This document shows positions 23,957 through 32,054 of a stretch of DNA of 64,000 nt, one piece after another. The number at the start of each line of letters is the position of its first letter. Position 1 is the first letter of the stretch. Source of the stretch: Lentibacillus siamensis (GTDB taxonomy: Bacteria; Bacillota; Bacilli; Bacillales; Amphibacillaceae). The translations under genes and the position numbers were made by a program. The notes beneath the pieces are model-generated. The model did not search any database and had not been told where the DNA came from. It was given only the letters and a program-made list of their open reading frames with translations. The stretch spans positions 62,001 through 126,000 of the forward strand of contig NZ_BAAADS010000006.1 of the NCBI RefSeq assembly GCF_039522605.1, written 5' to 3'.

Positions 23957-24445
23957 ATGCAAACAGATGTGGGTGAATATATTGTAGGAGCGTATTTGAA
24001 GAGTATAAAAGAATGTGATTTTGTAGACTATAATATTCGTATTCCTGGCGGTGGGTTAAAAGGGTTATCTGAATTAGATGTAGTAGGAATAAATTTTAAG
24101 AGTAATACAGCATATCTTTGTGAGGTAACAACGCATATAAGAGGGTTGCTGTATGGCAGCAATAAAACAACTGTTGAGAAAATTAAGCAAAAGCATAAAA
24201 ATCAAAAGGATTATGCTGATGCTATGTTAAATAACTTCCCTAATAAAGTTTTCATGCTTTGGTCCCCATATGTCCCAGTAGGCTATATTACCGAAAATCT
24301 GAGAAGTATAGAAACTTTAGAATTGGTTATCAATCAGGACTATACATCTTGTGTTAATGAAATGAAACATATAGCGTCAAAAAACACAAATGATCTAGGT
24401 AATCCTTTTTTAAGAACACTGCAAATCCTTGAACATTTAAGGTGA
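23957..24445 (+). CDS. Hypothetical protein with PD-(D/E)xK nuclease-like motif
   Basis: A 162-residue soluble protein. Its N-terminal part resembles restriction-endonuclease-like folds: a helix (MQTDVGEYIVGAYLKSIKEC), then SELDVVGINFKSNTAYLCEV followed by TTHI, in which D40, E54 and the following polar residue match the D-x(n)-E-x-K layout, with Thr in place of Lys. The rest is helical and basic (VEKIKQKHKNQKDYADAM). GGAAGG precedes ATG 23957. No methylase or toxin partner adjoins. A nuclease or a nuclease-derived binding protein is possible. Confidence 0.5.
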   Translation: MQTDVGEYIVGAYLKSIKECDFVDYNIRIPGGGLKGLSELDVVGINFKSNTAYLCEVTTHIRGLLYGSNKTTVEKIKQKHKNQKDYADAMLNNFPNKVFMLWSPYVPVGYITENLRSIETLELVINQDYTSCVNEMKHIASKNTNDLGNPFLRTLQILEHLR

Positions 24446-24728
24446 ATATTACTTCAAATATGCTTTGAGGAATAAGTAACCCATCCTAAGAATGTATTGT
24501 TTCCATTGTTGAGCCAACGGGCGAAAATCTGGAAAAAAGCTGAGCCCGCTATTATTCTAAAGCCAGGTGATTAAATAATCAGCAGTGAGTGTTTGAACAC
24601 GAATGGAAGATTAGATTCGTAGACTAAATTACAGGCTGTTGTCGCAAATAAATATCAGAAAAGTAACACTTTATTCTCGTGCGGCTGTTGCTATATGTTA
24701 AAATAAAAGTAAAAGGGAGTGAAATTGC

Positions 24729-24911
24729 TTGCTTCAGATTGGGCTCTACGTCGTTTTTCTTGCCGCGCTATTTGGTTTTATCAGTTGGAGGAAATACAAT
24801 AAATATAAGAATCCGCAAAAACAAACTAACCATCAAACAAAATCCACTGAAGAATTGGAACAAGAGCAAAATAAATATAGAGGTGTTGGTCAAATTTCCG
24901 GTCCAATGTAA
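24729..24911 (+). CDS. Small single-helix membrane protein
   Basis: A 60-residue protein with an N-terminal transmembrane helix (LQIGLYVVFLAALFGFISW) and a hydrophilic tail rich in Lys, Gln and Glu. AGGGAG nine bases before TTG 24729 supports translation, and a clear terminator follows at 24928. Function unknown. Confidence 0.55.
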   Translation: MLQIGLYVVFLAALFGFISWRKYNKYKNPQKQTNHQTKSTEELEQEQNKYRGVGQISGPM

Positions 24912-24927
24912 TGCCCTTCTGGAATTT

Positions 24928-24970
24928 ACGGACTTGACGATCCAAGTCCGTTTTCCTGTTTCTTTTTGTA
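24928..24970 (+). terminator. Intrinsic terminator
   Basis: ACGGACTTG pairs with CAAGTCCGT across ACGATC, followed by TTTCCTGTTTCTTTTT. Confidence 0.88.
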
Positions 24971-25051
24971 TAACGCATTTAGATCCTTATCAATACCACC
25001 ACATAGAAATCATATTGTAACTTCATAATTTCATACATTTGGAGGCTGTTC

Positions 25052-25510
25052 ATGAAAAAAGGAGAGATCAGATCGCTGGCCATCTGCATATTCAGTTATC
25101 GTGATTTAATTCTCGTTGCGGAAGGATATGATTCCGTGAAGGATAAGTATTTTTACCGGCCGATTGGAGGCGGAATAGAATACGGAGAATTAAGTGAAGA
25201 TGCAGTAGTGAGGGAAGTTCGGGAAGAAATTGAGGCGGAAATTCGTGAAGTAACTTATTTGGGAACGATTGAAAATATTTTCACGTTTAATGGGGAAGTT
25301 GGCCATGAGATCGTTATGGTTTATGATGCTGATTTTGTAGACAATTCATTTTATAATATTGGATCTTTTGAAGGAAAAGAGGATGATGGGTCTGTTTTTA
25401 AGCTGATCTGGTGTTCATTAAGTGATTTTCAGGAAGGTAACCGGCGATTGGTTCCAGACAATTTAATGGAGTTGATTTCGCATAATGGAAAATCAATATC
25501 GAAAATATGA
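25052..25510 (+). CDS. Nudix hydrolase
   Basis: A 152-residue Nudix protein. The box reads GGGIEYGELSEDAVVREVRE followed by EIEAEI (G-x5-E-x7-R-E-x-x-E-E, near residues 37-62), with the usual metal-binding glutamates present. The substrate, a nucleoside diphosphate derivative, cannot be deduced. TTGGAGG precedes ATG 25052. It lies in a run of small accessory genes. Confidence 0.9.
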   Translation: MKKGEIRSLAICIFSYRDLILVAEGYDSVKDKYFYRPIGGGIEYGELSEDAVVREVREEIEAEIREVTYLGTIENIFTFNGEVGHEIVMVYDADFVDNSFYNIGSFEGKEDDGSVFKLIWCSLSDFQEGNRRLVPDNLMELISHNGKSISKI

Positions 25511-25597
25511 AAGACCAATTGAAATGCAAAGTTAGGATTTGAATTATTTCTTTCTAGTATTTTGAAGGAATTTAAAAATTTTTACGGGAGGGATTCA

Positions 25598-26089
25598 ATG
25601 AAAGATTTCCAGTATGAAATTGTAACAATACCTGCGTATCGTGGAGTTGGTTTGAAATGGGACGGTTCGTATGTGGAGGTTAGTTCATTAGGGAAACTTG
25701 TTGAAAACATGAGAATCAGAGTTGGTGAATTAGAGCATGTTGTAAATCCTGACATCCAATTGGGCTTGTCGTACCACCTTAGACCAGATGGATTTGTTCA
25801 TTATTCCGTATTTGAGGTAAGTTATGACCAGCCAATTCCTGCTGACATGGTAGAGATACATGTCCCTGAGATGACCTGCATGTTAACACACCATGAGAAA
25901 GGACAGGACATTGGAGAAACGTATAAAAAGGTTGCTCAATGGGTAAAAGAGGAGAGCGATTTCACCCCTTTTATGGAATCTGATGTTACGTACTACGATG
26001 CTTTACCGATAAAACATGAACACTACCCGGTGGATCGTGACATGAATGATCCCCATTTTGATATTCTGATTCCTGTTGTAAAGAAATAG
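25598..26089 (+). CDS. GyrI-like/effector-binding domain protein
   Basis: A 163-residue protein made of a single GyrI/SOUL-type ligand-binding domain as found at the C-terminus of AraC and MerR regulators. It begins YEIVTIPAYRGVGLKWDG and includes QLGLSYHLRPDGFVHYSVFE and the C-terminal DFTPFMESDVTYYDALP. Stand-alone members bind small amphipathic molecules. GGGAGGG before ATG 25598 sets the start; 36 upstream in-frame bases are not used. Confidence 0.75.
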   Translation: MKDFQYEIVTIPAYRGVGLKWDGSYVEVSSLGKLVENMRIRVGELEHVVNPDIQLGLSYHLRPDGFVHYSVFEVSYDQPIPADMVEIHVPEMTCMLTHHEKGQDIGETYKKVAQWVKEESDFTPFMESDVTYYDALPIKHEHYPVDRDMNDPHFDILIPVVKK

Positions 26090-26106
26090 TTTCGGGGGAA
26101 AGAATT

Positions 26107-26427
26107 TTGAAGATAATGATATTGCAAAAATGTGTTGGCTGCGATTATCAAATGAGATGGCGGACGATTTATAAGTCATTGATGCTGGGGTATCGACCGA
26201 TACAATGCCATAAATGTGGGATGAAACAAAAGGTTACGAGTGCGACAAGGATCAGGGTTGGTTTGTTATCGGTAGTACCGACATTTATTTTAATTTGGTA
26301 CTTTTTTGGATGGCAAATAAATACGTTGCAATTGCCTATTATACTAATCATAGCAATACCACTGATAACGGCAGCTCTTCTTACCTTATTTATGCCGTTT
26401 ATGGCTAGGTATATTGCATATGATTAG
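26107..26427 (+). CDS. Zinc-finger membrane protein (TIGR04104-like)
   Basis: A 106-residue protein with two CxxC pairs (KCVGCDYQMRW and CHKCGMKQKV, near residues 8 and 34), giving an N-terminal zinc ribbon, then two transmembrane helices (VGLLSVVPTFILIWYFFG and LPIILIIAIPLITAALLTLF). This layout matches the small Bacillus family annotated as TIGR04104. The TTG at 26107 follows GGGGGAAAG; ATG 26116 is an alternative. Its stop is 26 bases before the next start. Confidence 0.7.
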   Translation: MKIMILQKCVGCDYQMRWRTIYKSLMLGYRPIQCHKCGMKQKVTSATRIRVGLLSVVPTFILIWYFFGWQINTLQLPIILIIAIPLITAALLTLFMPFMARYIAYD

Positions 26428-26453
26428 ATTAAATTCAGATGGGAGGTGCAATG

Positions 26454-26633
26454 GTGAACTGGCCAGTGGTAAAAGATTTAAAGTGGTTGGTTTTTCAATC
26501 AACATCCATTTTATCAGCGGTTGTTGGTATAATTCTGGCTGTTAGCAGCAATCATTATTGGGTCCTGTTTGTTTGTATTTCAATGTTTCTAATGTATTTA
26601 GGTGCGAGCAGGGCAACAAAATTAACGAGATAA
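26454..26633 (+). CDS. Small membrane protein, two helices
   Basis: A 59-residue protein (MNWPVVKDLKWLVFQSTSI...) with two hydrophobic helices and a basic end (RATKLTR). The GTG at 26454 is seven bases from GGGAGGT and is preferred to the ATG at 26451. It probably shares a transcript with the zinc-finger protein. Function unknown. Confidence 0.55.
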   Translation: MNWPVVKDLKWLVFQSTSILSAVVGIILAVSSNHYWVLFVCISMFLMYLGASRATKLTR

Positions 26634-26737
26634 AATTACGAAATAGGTTAAAAGCATATAAACTTCTGCACCGACATTTTGTTCCAAACATATGATACAC
26701 CTGACGAATGACTATATTTTATAATAAGGGGAATCGG

Positions 26738-26953
26738 ATGCATATGTTTAGACAAAAGTTATCGGTGCAACAGGCACAGGATATTGCCCTTCAAAGGGTC
26801 CCCGGACAAATTTTTCATGTGGATATGGATTTGGAACATGGAGTTTTTGTCTACGAAATCTTTATACTGACATCAGAAAATAGGGTGTATGAGGTTGAAG
26901 TGAATGGTAGTACCGGAAACATTATAAAGGTTGAACTGGAGGATTTTGATTAA
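26738..26953 (+). CDS. PepSY domain protein
   Basis: A 71-residue protein that is essentially one PepSY domain: LSVQQAQDIALQRVPGQIFH, then GVFVYEIFILTSENRVYEVE and VNGSTGNIIKVELEDFD. There is no signal peptide, so this copy is probably cytoplasmic, unlike the secreted YkoJ-type proteins. AAGGGGA precedes ATG 26738. Confidence 0.78.
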   Translation: MHMFRQKLSVQQAQDIALQRVPGQIFHVDMDLEHGVFVYEIFILTSENRVYEVEVNGSTGNIIKVELEDFD

Positions 26954-27119
26954 GGGGCAATTGGGAGTTTGCTGTTTTTATACAGAGCTCCGGACACTAT
27001 CGTGTTTAACGAAATAATTATCTTTGCGGGAAGTAATGACTGTTTTGGTGGAAACCAACTATTATTAGACCAAGGAAATTCTTGGTGAAACCTACTTTGT
27101 AAAAGAATAAAGAAGCATC

Positions 27120-27425
27120 ATAGTGAATACGTAAGGCAGGTCGATTTCAAAGTGCAGGGATCATTCGGAGATGAAATGGCAGAAGCGTTTGCTGATTTAG
27201 CAAAAAGTATTAATCAGGAAAGTCTTTATGTGGAAAATCTGGACAGAAAATCCGGAAACAAATGAAGCTGGAGGTATCTATGTTTTTGAAACAAAAAAGG
27301 CAGCTGAGAATTACTTGGATTGCACTCCAAAAGGGCTGGGCGGATTCGGAATACCAGAAGTGAACGGGAAGATATTTGCCATCCATGAAAAACTTACTGC
27401 GATTACAAACGAACCTGTGAATTAG
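27120..27425 (+). pseudogene. YdhR-family monooxygenase, frameshifted
   Basis: The C-terminal two thirds reads MWKIWTENPETNEAGGIYVF, ..AAENYLDCTPKGLGGFGIPE and VNGKIFAIHEKL from the ATG at 27228. The upstream half of the homology (VDFKVQGSFGDEMAEAFADL, AKSINQES) lies in a different frame just before it, with the break at about 27222. YdhR proteins are small dimeric ferredoxin-like folds of about 100 residues. No clear start remains. The gene is broken unless the frameshift is an assembly error. Confidence 0.65.
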
Positions 27426-27456
27426 TTTCTATGGATTATCCAAGGAAGTGGCGAAA

Positions 27457-27492
27457 ATCCCTCATGTGCCATGTGATGTACATGAGGGATAA
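27457..27492. terminator. Hairpin after the YdhR-like pseudogene
   Basis: ATCCCTCATG (27457-27466) pairs with CATGAGGGAT (27481-27490); weak T content downstream. Confidence 0.55.
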
Positions 27493-27605
27493 GTTTGACT
27501 TTGGTTTTTGAATATTTTTTCCTGGAATTACATGCTTGTTTTTTACAACAAATAGGTTTAAGATTAATTGTTGCAAAAAATAAGAGAGATGAAAGGCGTC
27601 ATAGA

Positions 27606-28778
27606 ATGAATAAACGTGTTTACTTTTTGATGATCGTTGCATTCGTAGTAGGAATGGTCGAATTAATCATTGGCGGGTTACTGGATCTGATGGCAAAAGA
27701 CCTTGGTGTCAGTCTCGGTCAGGTAGGTTTTCTGATTACGATTTTCTCGCTGATTTTTGCGGTCGGTGCACCGATTTTATTAATTCTCACTTCAAATATC
27801 GAACGAAAAAAGCTGACACTGATTTCACTGTTCATATTTTTGCTGGGCAATATAGTAACAGTCTTCAGTCCAACATATACAGTTGTCTTTATCGGAAGAG
27901 TTATCTCAGCATTGAGCGGGTCCCTGCTGATTATTTTATGCCTGACTATCGCACCATCCATTGTCTATCCGAAATACCGCGGCAGGGCAATCGGCATCGT
28001 GTCCATGGGTGTCAGTGCGTCGATTGTACTGGGGCTGCCTGTCGGACTGGTTTTGGGAAATGCTTTCGGCTGGCGGGCGCCGTTTGTGTTGATTGCGGTA
28101 TTGACGGTTCTTTCCATGGCCGGCGTATTCTTTTTGATGGAGCAAATTGAGCCGAAGCCTTCGAGTACGATTGGCGAACAATTGGCAACTTTGAAGAATC
28201 GCAGAATATTTTTTGGGCAGGTCATAACATTTCTGTTCATGACCGGACATACAGTTCTATACGCTTATTTGACCCCTTTTGTAAAAACAACCATGGGGAT
28301 GGACGGAACTTGGGTAAGCATTATTTATATGATTTTCGGTATTGCAGCGGTAAGCGGTGGTGCTGTCGGTGGTACGTTATCTGACACGATAGGGCCGAAG
28401 CGGACTATTATGTTAACGATAGTTATATTTACGATGGTAATGTTCACTATCCCGTATACGACATTTGCATTAACGGCATTTTTGTTGATTCTCGTAGTCT
28501 GGGGCATGCTCAGTTGGACACTGGCTCCGGCAACAATGTCCTATCTGATCGGCCTGTCACCGGAAACTTCTGACATTCAGCAGAGTCTAAATAATTCAGC
28601 GCTCCACCTTGGTATCGCATTTGGATCATTGATTGGCGGTCTGGTTATTGAGCAAGTGTCGGTTGAACAAAATGCCACAATCGGCGGGTTTTTTGTTATT
28701 CTATCGATAGGTGCGGCGTTGATTTCAATGTATCGCAGACAGAATTCCCGGTTAGTGAGAAGCAGCAAGGCTGACTGA
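27606..28778 (+). CDS. MFS transporter, DHA1 (AraJ/YdhP-like) family
   Basis: A 390-residue, 12-helix permease. It starts MNKRVYFLMIVAFVVGMVEL, has the loop 2-3 region (LTSNIERKKLTL), motif C-like APSIVYPKYRGRAIGIVSMG and VLGLPVGLVLGNAFGWRAPF, and a second loop motif GGTLSDTIGPKRT, all characteristic of drug/sugar efflux proteins such as AraJ and PbuE. Substrate unknown. GAAAGG ten bases before ATG 27606 is the best start. A 21-bp phased array begins 19 bases after the stop. Confidence 0.85.
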   Translation: MNKRVYFLMIVAFVVGMVELIIGGLLDLMAKDLGVSLGQVGFLITIFSLIFAVGAPILLILTSNIERKKLTLISLFIFLLGNIVTVFSPTYTVVFIGRVISALSGSLLIILCLTIAPSIVYPKYRGRAIGIVSMGVSASIVLGLPVGLVLGNAFGWRAPFVLIAVLTVLSMAGVFFLMEQIEPKPSSTIGEQLATLKNRRIFFGQVITFLFMTGHTVLYAYLTPFVKTTMGMDGTWVSIIYMIFGIAAVSGGAVGGTLSDTIGPKRTIMLTIVIFTMVMFTIPYTTFALTAFLLILVVWGMLSWTLAPATMSYLIGLSPETSDIQQSLNNSALHLGIAFGSLIGGLVIEQVSVEQNATIGGFFVILSIGAALISMYRRQNSRLVRSSKAD

Positions 28779-28796
28779 AGGTGTATTTTGGTGGAG

Positions 28797-28892
28797 AATC
28801 GCACATATCCAGGTCAAAATCGCACATATCAGCTCTGGAATCGCACATATCCAGGTCAAAATCGCACATATCAGCTCCAAAATCGCACATAT
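28797..28892. repeat. Intergenic 21-bp phased array, CGCACATAT type (5 units)
   Basis: The core CGCACATAT occurs at 28800, 28821, 28842, 28863 and 28884, exactly 21 bp apart, each preceded by AAT. The 12-base spacers alternate (CCAGGTCAAAAT and CAGCTCTGGAAT-like), giving a 42-bp higher-order unit. It lies between converging MFS and EamA genes. Confidence 0.92.
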
Positions 28893-28927
28893 ATGGGGCG
28901 AACCTGTGTAAGCATTTGAGTGCAAAT

Positions 28928-28962
28928 CGCGGATATCCGGTCTGTTTTCGTAGATATCCGCG
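28928..28962. terminator. Inverted repeat between converging transporters
   Basis: CGCGGATATC (28928-28937) pairs with GATATCCGCG (28953-28962). Without a strong T-run it may be a Rho-independent signal of low efficiency or another palindrome. Confidence 0.4.
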
Positions 28963-29019
28963 TACGGCCGACTATGACCTTCATTATGACGGCGGTCGGA
29001 TTGACCTGAGAACAAGCAA

Positions 29020-29925
29020 TCAGGAGGGTTTTTTATTCAATGCCAATAGAAAAATCATCCCGATAATACAAGCTGTACCAATCCATTGAAAAATACCGAA
29101 CGATTCATTTAACCAAAAAACGGTTGTTAAAACTGCTGACAATGGCTCCAGACTGCCCAGCAGGCTTGTTTCTTTTGGTGAAAGACTTTGTAAACTTTCA
29201 ATGTAAAACCAAAATGCAATCATCGTCCCTAGGATGATAACGAATAGTAAGTATCCATAGACTTCCAGGATCAGCCTGGTAACATCTACTTGCCAGGGCG
29301 GGTGGATTAAGCTTAACGCCAGACCGCCGATGAGCATAGCCCAGCCAACAATGACAAGGGAATCATATTCTTTCAGCAAAGGGACAGCATATAAAGTGTA
29401 AAATGCCAGGGCTGCTCCGGATAAAACTCCCCAAACGATGCCGGGCGCTGGTACCGATAGCCCGGAAATGGATCCGTTGGTTAATAAGAAAAAAGTTCCT
29501 GTTAAAGCGAGCAGCACTGTTAGCACATCACGTCTTGTCAGAATTGTTTGTCTCCGTAACAGTAAATAAACGATAATCATGGCGGGTGCTAAATATTGTA
29601 ATAATGTGGCAACCGCAGCATTACCGTGGTTAATAGACGCCATATATGTATATTGAACCCCAAGCATACCCAGCAGGCCGAAGATAACCAGTTGAACAGC
29701 TGTTTTTCTTTTTTTCCACACCCCGAGAACCTGTGAACGGTCTTTTCCAAAAAATTGAACAGTTAACAATAAAAAACCGGCAATGAGCAGCCGTGATGAA
29801 ACGAGCCAATTAACATCAATACCGTACTCCTGGAAAAGTTTTTGGGCAACGGTTCCGCCGACGCCCCAAAAGGTCGCCCCCGTTATGACCAGAAATAGCC
29901 CTGTTTTTCTTGCGGGATTATTCAT
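29020..29925 (-). CDS. EamA/DMT family transporter
   Basis: A 301-residue, ten-helix drug/metabolite transporter with two EamA domains. It shows the N-terminal TGATFWGVGGTVAQKLFQ, YMASINHGNAAVATLLQYLA (end of the first half) and SLSPKETSLLGSLEPLSAVL in the second half, a typical sequence for the RarD/YcxC-like branch. Substrate unknown. GATGGAGG precedes ATG 29925. It is divergent from an AraC regulator that may control it. Confidence 0.87.
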   Translation of the reverse strand: MNNPARKTGLFLVITGATFWGVGGTVAQKLFQEYGIDVNWLVSSRLLIAGFLLLTVQFFGKDRSQVLGVWKKRKTAVQLVIFGLLGMLGVQYTYMASINHGNAAVATLLQYLAPAMIIVYLLLRRQTILTRRDVLTVLLALTGTFFLLTNGSISGLSVPAPGIVWGVLSGAALAFYTLYAVPLLKEYDSLVIVGWAMLIGGLALSLIHPPWQVDVTRLILEVYGYLLFVIILGTMIAFWFYIESLQSLSPKETSLLGSLEPLSAVLTTVFWLNESFGIFQWIGTACIIGMIFLLALNKKPS

Positions 29926-30032
29926 TCAAATCCTCCATCTTATCAATATAATAATAATGATATAATAAGAGAAAAACCGTTAGAATAATACTCATATCGA
30001 ATAAAAAAATATAACTATATTGAGGTGGTTAT

Positions 30033-30926
30033 GTGCAGGTAAAAGATATTGAGATTGATCAGAATTTAAGAGAATTGACCCAGCATCGGACAGTCGTGTT
30101 GCCAATTGCATGCTATGAAACAGCGATCAATCAAAATATACAGGGCTATATACCGCTTCATTGGCATGATGAATTTCAATTTGTGTTCATTAAAAAAGGT
30201 GAAGCCGTTTTTCAAATAAATGAAGATAGCATTGTTGTCCGGGAAGGTGACGGGTTGTTTATCAATAGTGGAAGTCTGCACATGGCAGAGGATAGGAACC
30301 AATCGAACTGTATTTATACTTGCTTAAATGTTTCGCCACATTTTGTTTTGTCACAAGAACTTTACACACGCTATGTTTTGCCTTATATTCAAGCGACCAA
30401 TTTATCGTACTTATATATTGATGCCATAGCGGCGTGGGGCAAACCTGTTTTAGCTGCCATTGAAGAAATCAAAAAAAGCATCCTACAAAAAGCACCATAC
30501 TATGAGATGGACATCACGATACAACTGACGTTTATTTGGAAAAACATTATCATGAATGGCTTTCCACTGGAATACGATCAGACAGCAATGGTAAAGAACC
30601 AACGAATGAAACAAATGATTAACTGGATACATCAGCATTATACGGAGAAAGTGCTGCTGGAGGATATCGCGAGAGCGGGCCAATTAAGCCGTTCTGAATG
30701 CTGTCGGTATTTCAAACAACATTTAAAAACAACCCCGCTTCGTTACGTGATTCATTATCGAATTCAACAAAGTTTAAGTCTGTTGCAGCAGGCGGATTCC
30801 AATGTTACCGAAGTCGCCTATCAAGTGGGATTTAACAGTACAAGCTATTTCATCGATAAATTTAGAAGCGTGATGAATATGACACCGTTAGTATACAAAA
30901 GGTATAAGATGGGGGATTGTTATTAA
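30033..30926 (+). CDS. AraC family transcriptional regulator with cupin domain
   Basis: A 297-residue regulator. Residues 25-110 form a cupin sensor domain (IPLHWHDEFQFVFIKKGEAV, then GDGLFINSGSLHM), and the last 100 residues contain the double helix-turn-helix of AraC/XylS proteins (IARAGQLSRSECCRYFKQHL and VTEVAYQVGFNSTSYFIDKF, then TPLVYKRY). GAGGTGG precedes GTG 30033. Divergent from the EamA transporter with a 107-bp gap. Confidence 0.87.
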   Translation: MQVKDIEIDQNLRELTQHRTVVLPIACYETAINQNIQGYIPLHWHDEFQFVFIKKGEAVFQINEDSIVVREGDGLFINSGSLHMAEDRNQSNCIYTCLNVSPHFVLSQELYTRYVLPYIQATNLSYLYIDAIAAWGKPVLAAIEEIKKSILQKAPYYEMDITIQLTFIWKNIIMNGFPLEYDQTAMVKNQRMKQMINWIHQHYTEKVLLEDIARAGQLSRSECCRYFKQHLKTTPLRYVIHYRIQQSLSLLQQADSNVTEVAYQVGFNSTSYFIDKFRSVMNMTPLVYKRYKMGDCY

Positions 30927-31082
30927 ATTGCAGAAGTCCGGGAAGCTGATTATAAAACAATGGACTTCTTGATTGAGAGCTTTGGAGCGCCGATTATATC
31001 ATTGCCACCACAGGCGCAAAAAACATATCTCGCCGTATGGGGAGAAACGTTTAATGTTCTTAGTCAATCATTTACGGATTAA
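30927..31082 (+). pseudogene. Possible gene remnant after the AraC regulator
   Basis: An open frame without a plausible start codon encodes VREADYKTMDFLIESFGAP and then QKTYLAVWGETFNVLSQSF. The first part resembles the N-terminus of a GNAT protein. It shares the frame of the upstream AraC gene but is separated from it by the stop codon. Low confidence. Confidence 0.25.
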
Positions 31083-31260
31083 TATTTTTGATAGTGTTGA
31101 TTGTGTTGCGTGGAATCATCTAATTTGGCATCAACAATTTGACAGTATAACGGATTCCACTTATTCTTATAATAAGAATAAGGTACCGGCAGCGTCAACT
31201 GCCTGGCACCGGCAACTACAGACCGCATAAAGAGCGGCTGACCATTCGAAGTAATTAGCA

Positions 31261-31315
31261 AAGAAGAAGTAACACGCACACCATGGTCACGGGGCGGTTA
31301 CTTTTTTCTTTGCAA
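31261..31315. terminator. Bidirectional terminator at the toxin remnant
   Basis: AAAGAAGAAGTAAC (31261-31274) pairs with GTTACTTTTTTCTTT (31298-31312). It is T-rich on both sides. The toxin stop codon lies within the stem, as is usual in this toxin family. Confidence 0.7.
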
Positions 31316-31406
31316 GAAGACGACAATAGTTACAATCAGTTCAGCATCGCTGTTAAAGAAATACTAAATTGCGCGCTACCAAACTTAATGCTTCGTATGC
31401 CGTCAT
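31299..31406 (-). pseudogene. Putative holin-like type I toxin (TxpA/BsrG-like), degenerate
   Basis: A strong site (GGGAGGTGG-ttgg-ATG) begins MTAYEALSLVA, the characteristic start of the small holin-like toxins (MTxYEALxLM...) of type I toxin-antitoxin pairs. The frame then meets stops, but neighbouring frames carry the expected continuation: QFSISLTAML, then LIVTIV, then a basic end FLQRKK, with the stop inside the terminator stem. So the gene has small indels. An antisense antitoxin RNA would be encoded on the plus strand over this region; I cannot place its promoter. Confidence 0.6.
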
Positions 31407-31563
31407 CCAACCACCTCCCTTCAAAAGGAAGATGGTCAACCGCCCACTATACTATGTAGTTGCTGTTTTCATTTTACTATGTATTTTAAGAGATTAGTAG
31501 TAAAAAGAAAACAGGGGTTCGATTTGAAAGTGGTCTATCGAATAGGGTTTGCTGTTTTTTTGT

Positions 31564-31650
31564 AACGTCAGAAAGTATAAATTATGGTTGACCTTATAAG
31601 AAAAACTTCGGCAATCGCTATAAGACGAGGCGAATGCCGAGTTGTTCTAA
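31564..31650 (+). repeat. Palindromic repeat B, full copy
   Basis: An 87-bp element starting AACGTCAGAAAGTATAAATT right after TTTTTTTGT. Its second half is a long hairpin: AGAAAAACTTCGGCAATCGC pairs with GCGAATGCCGAGTTGTTCT across TATAAGACGAG. It shares with repeat A the AGAAAGTATAAA start and (T)TTCTAA end. It lies in the leader of ywbE, about 60 bases before the start codon. Confidence 0.88.
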
Positions 31651-31710
31651 TATGCTAAATTGTATAATTTAGCATTTGCGAATGAAACTAAACGTAAGGA
31701 GACAAAACAC

Positions 31711-31905
31711 ATGACAGGAACACAAAGAGAAAATATAAAACAAGGACAAAAAGTACGCGTTGTAAAAAAGCAGGACCAACGTACCGGAAAATTAACAGAA
31801 GGAATTGTGTCAAAAATATTGACAAATTCTGCTTCACACCCGCATGGCATCAAAGTTATGCTGGAGGATGGCACAGTAGGCAGAGTGAAGGAAATTGTAA
31901 CGTAA
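31711..31905 (+). CDS. ywbE: YwbE family protein
   Basis: A 64-residue protein matching the YwbE/DUF2196 family along its whole length: RENIKQGQKVRVVKKQDQRT, GKLTEGIVSKILTNSASHPH and GIKVMLEDGTVGRVKEIV. It is predicted to be a small beta-barrel (KOW/SH3-like) of unknown role. GTAAGGAG before ATG 31711 sets the start. The leader carries repeat B. Confidence 0.9.
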   Translation: MTGTQRENIKQGQKVRVVKKQDQRTGKLTEGIVSKILTNSASHPHGIKVMLEDGTVGRVKEIVT

Positions 31906-32054
31906 ATCACTCTTTTTTTCCACATTTATAACATGGTTGTTCCGGATTTTTCATTTAATATAATAATGTGGGGTTTTCATACAAAAGAGTCCGTCCATTA
32001 GAGAGCATAATAGGTCGTGAAAGGAAAGCCGATCCAGAGAAGGAGAACAATTAT

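Noticed and set aside
28797..28892. CRISPR array
   Set aside because: Units are only 21 bp with 12-bp alternating spacers, there are no unique spacers of 30 bp or more, and no cas genes are in the window.
31079..31279. Minus-strand 66-residue ORF downstream of the toxin remnant
   Set aside because: It crosses the terminator and contains low-complexity hairpin sequence; no site or family supports it.
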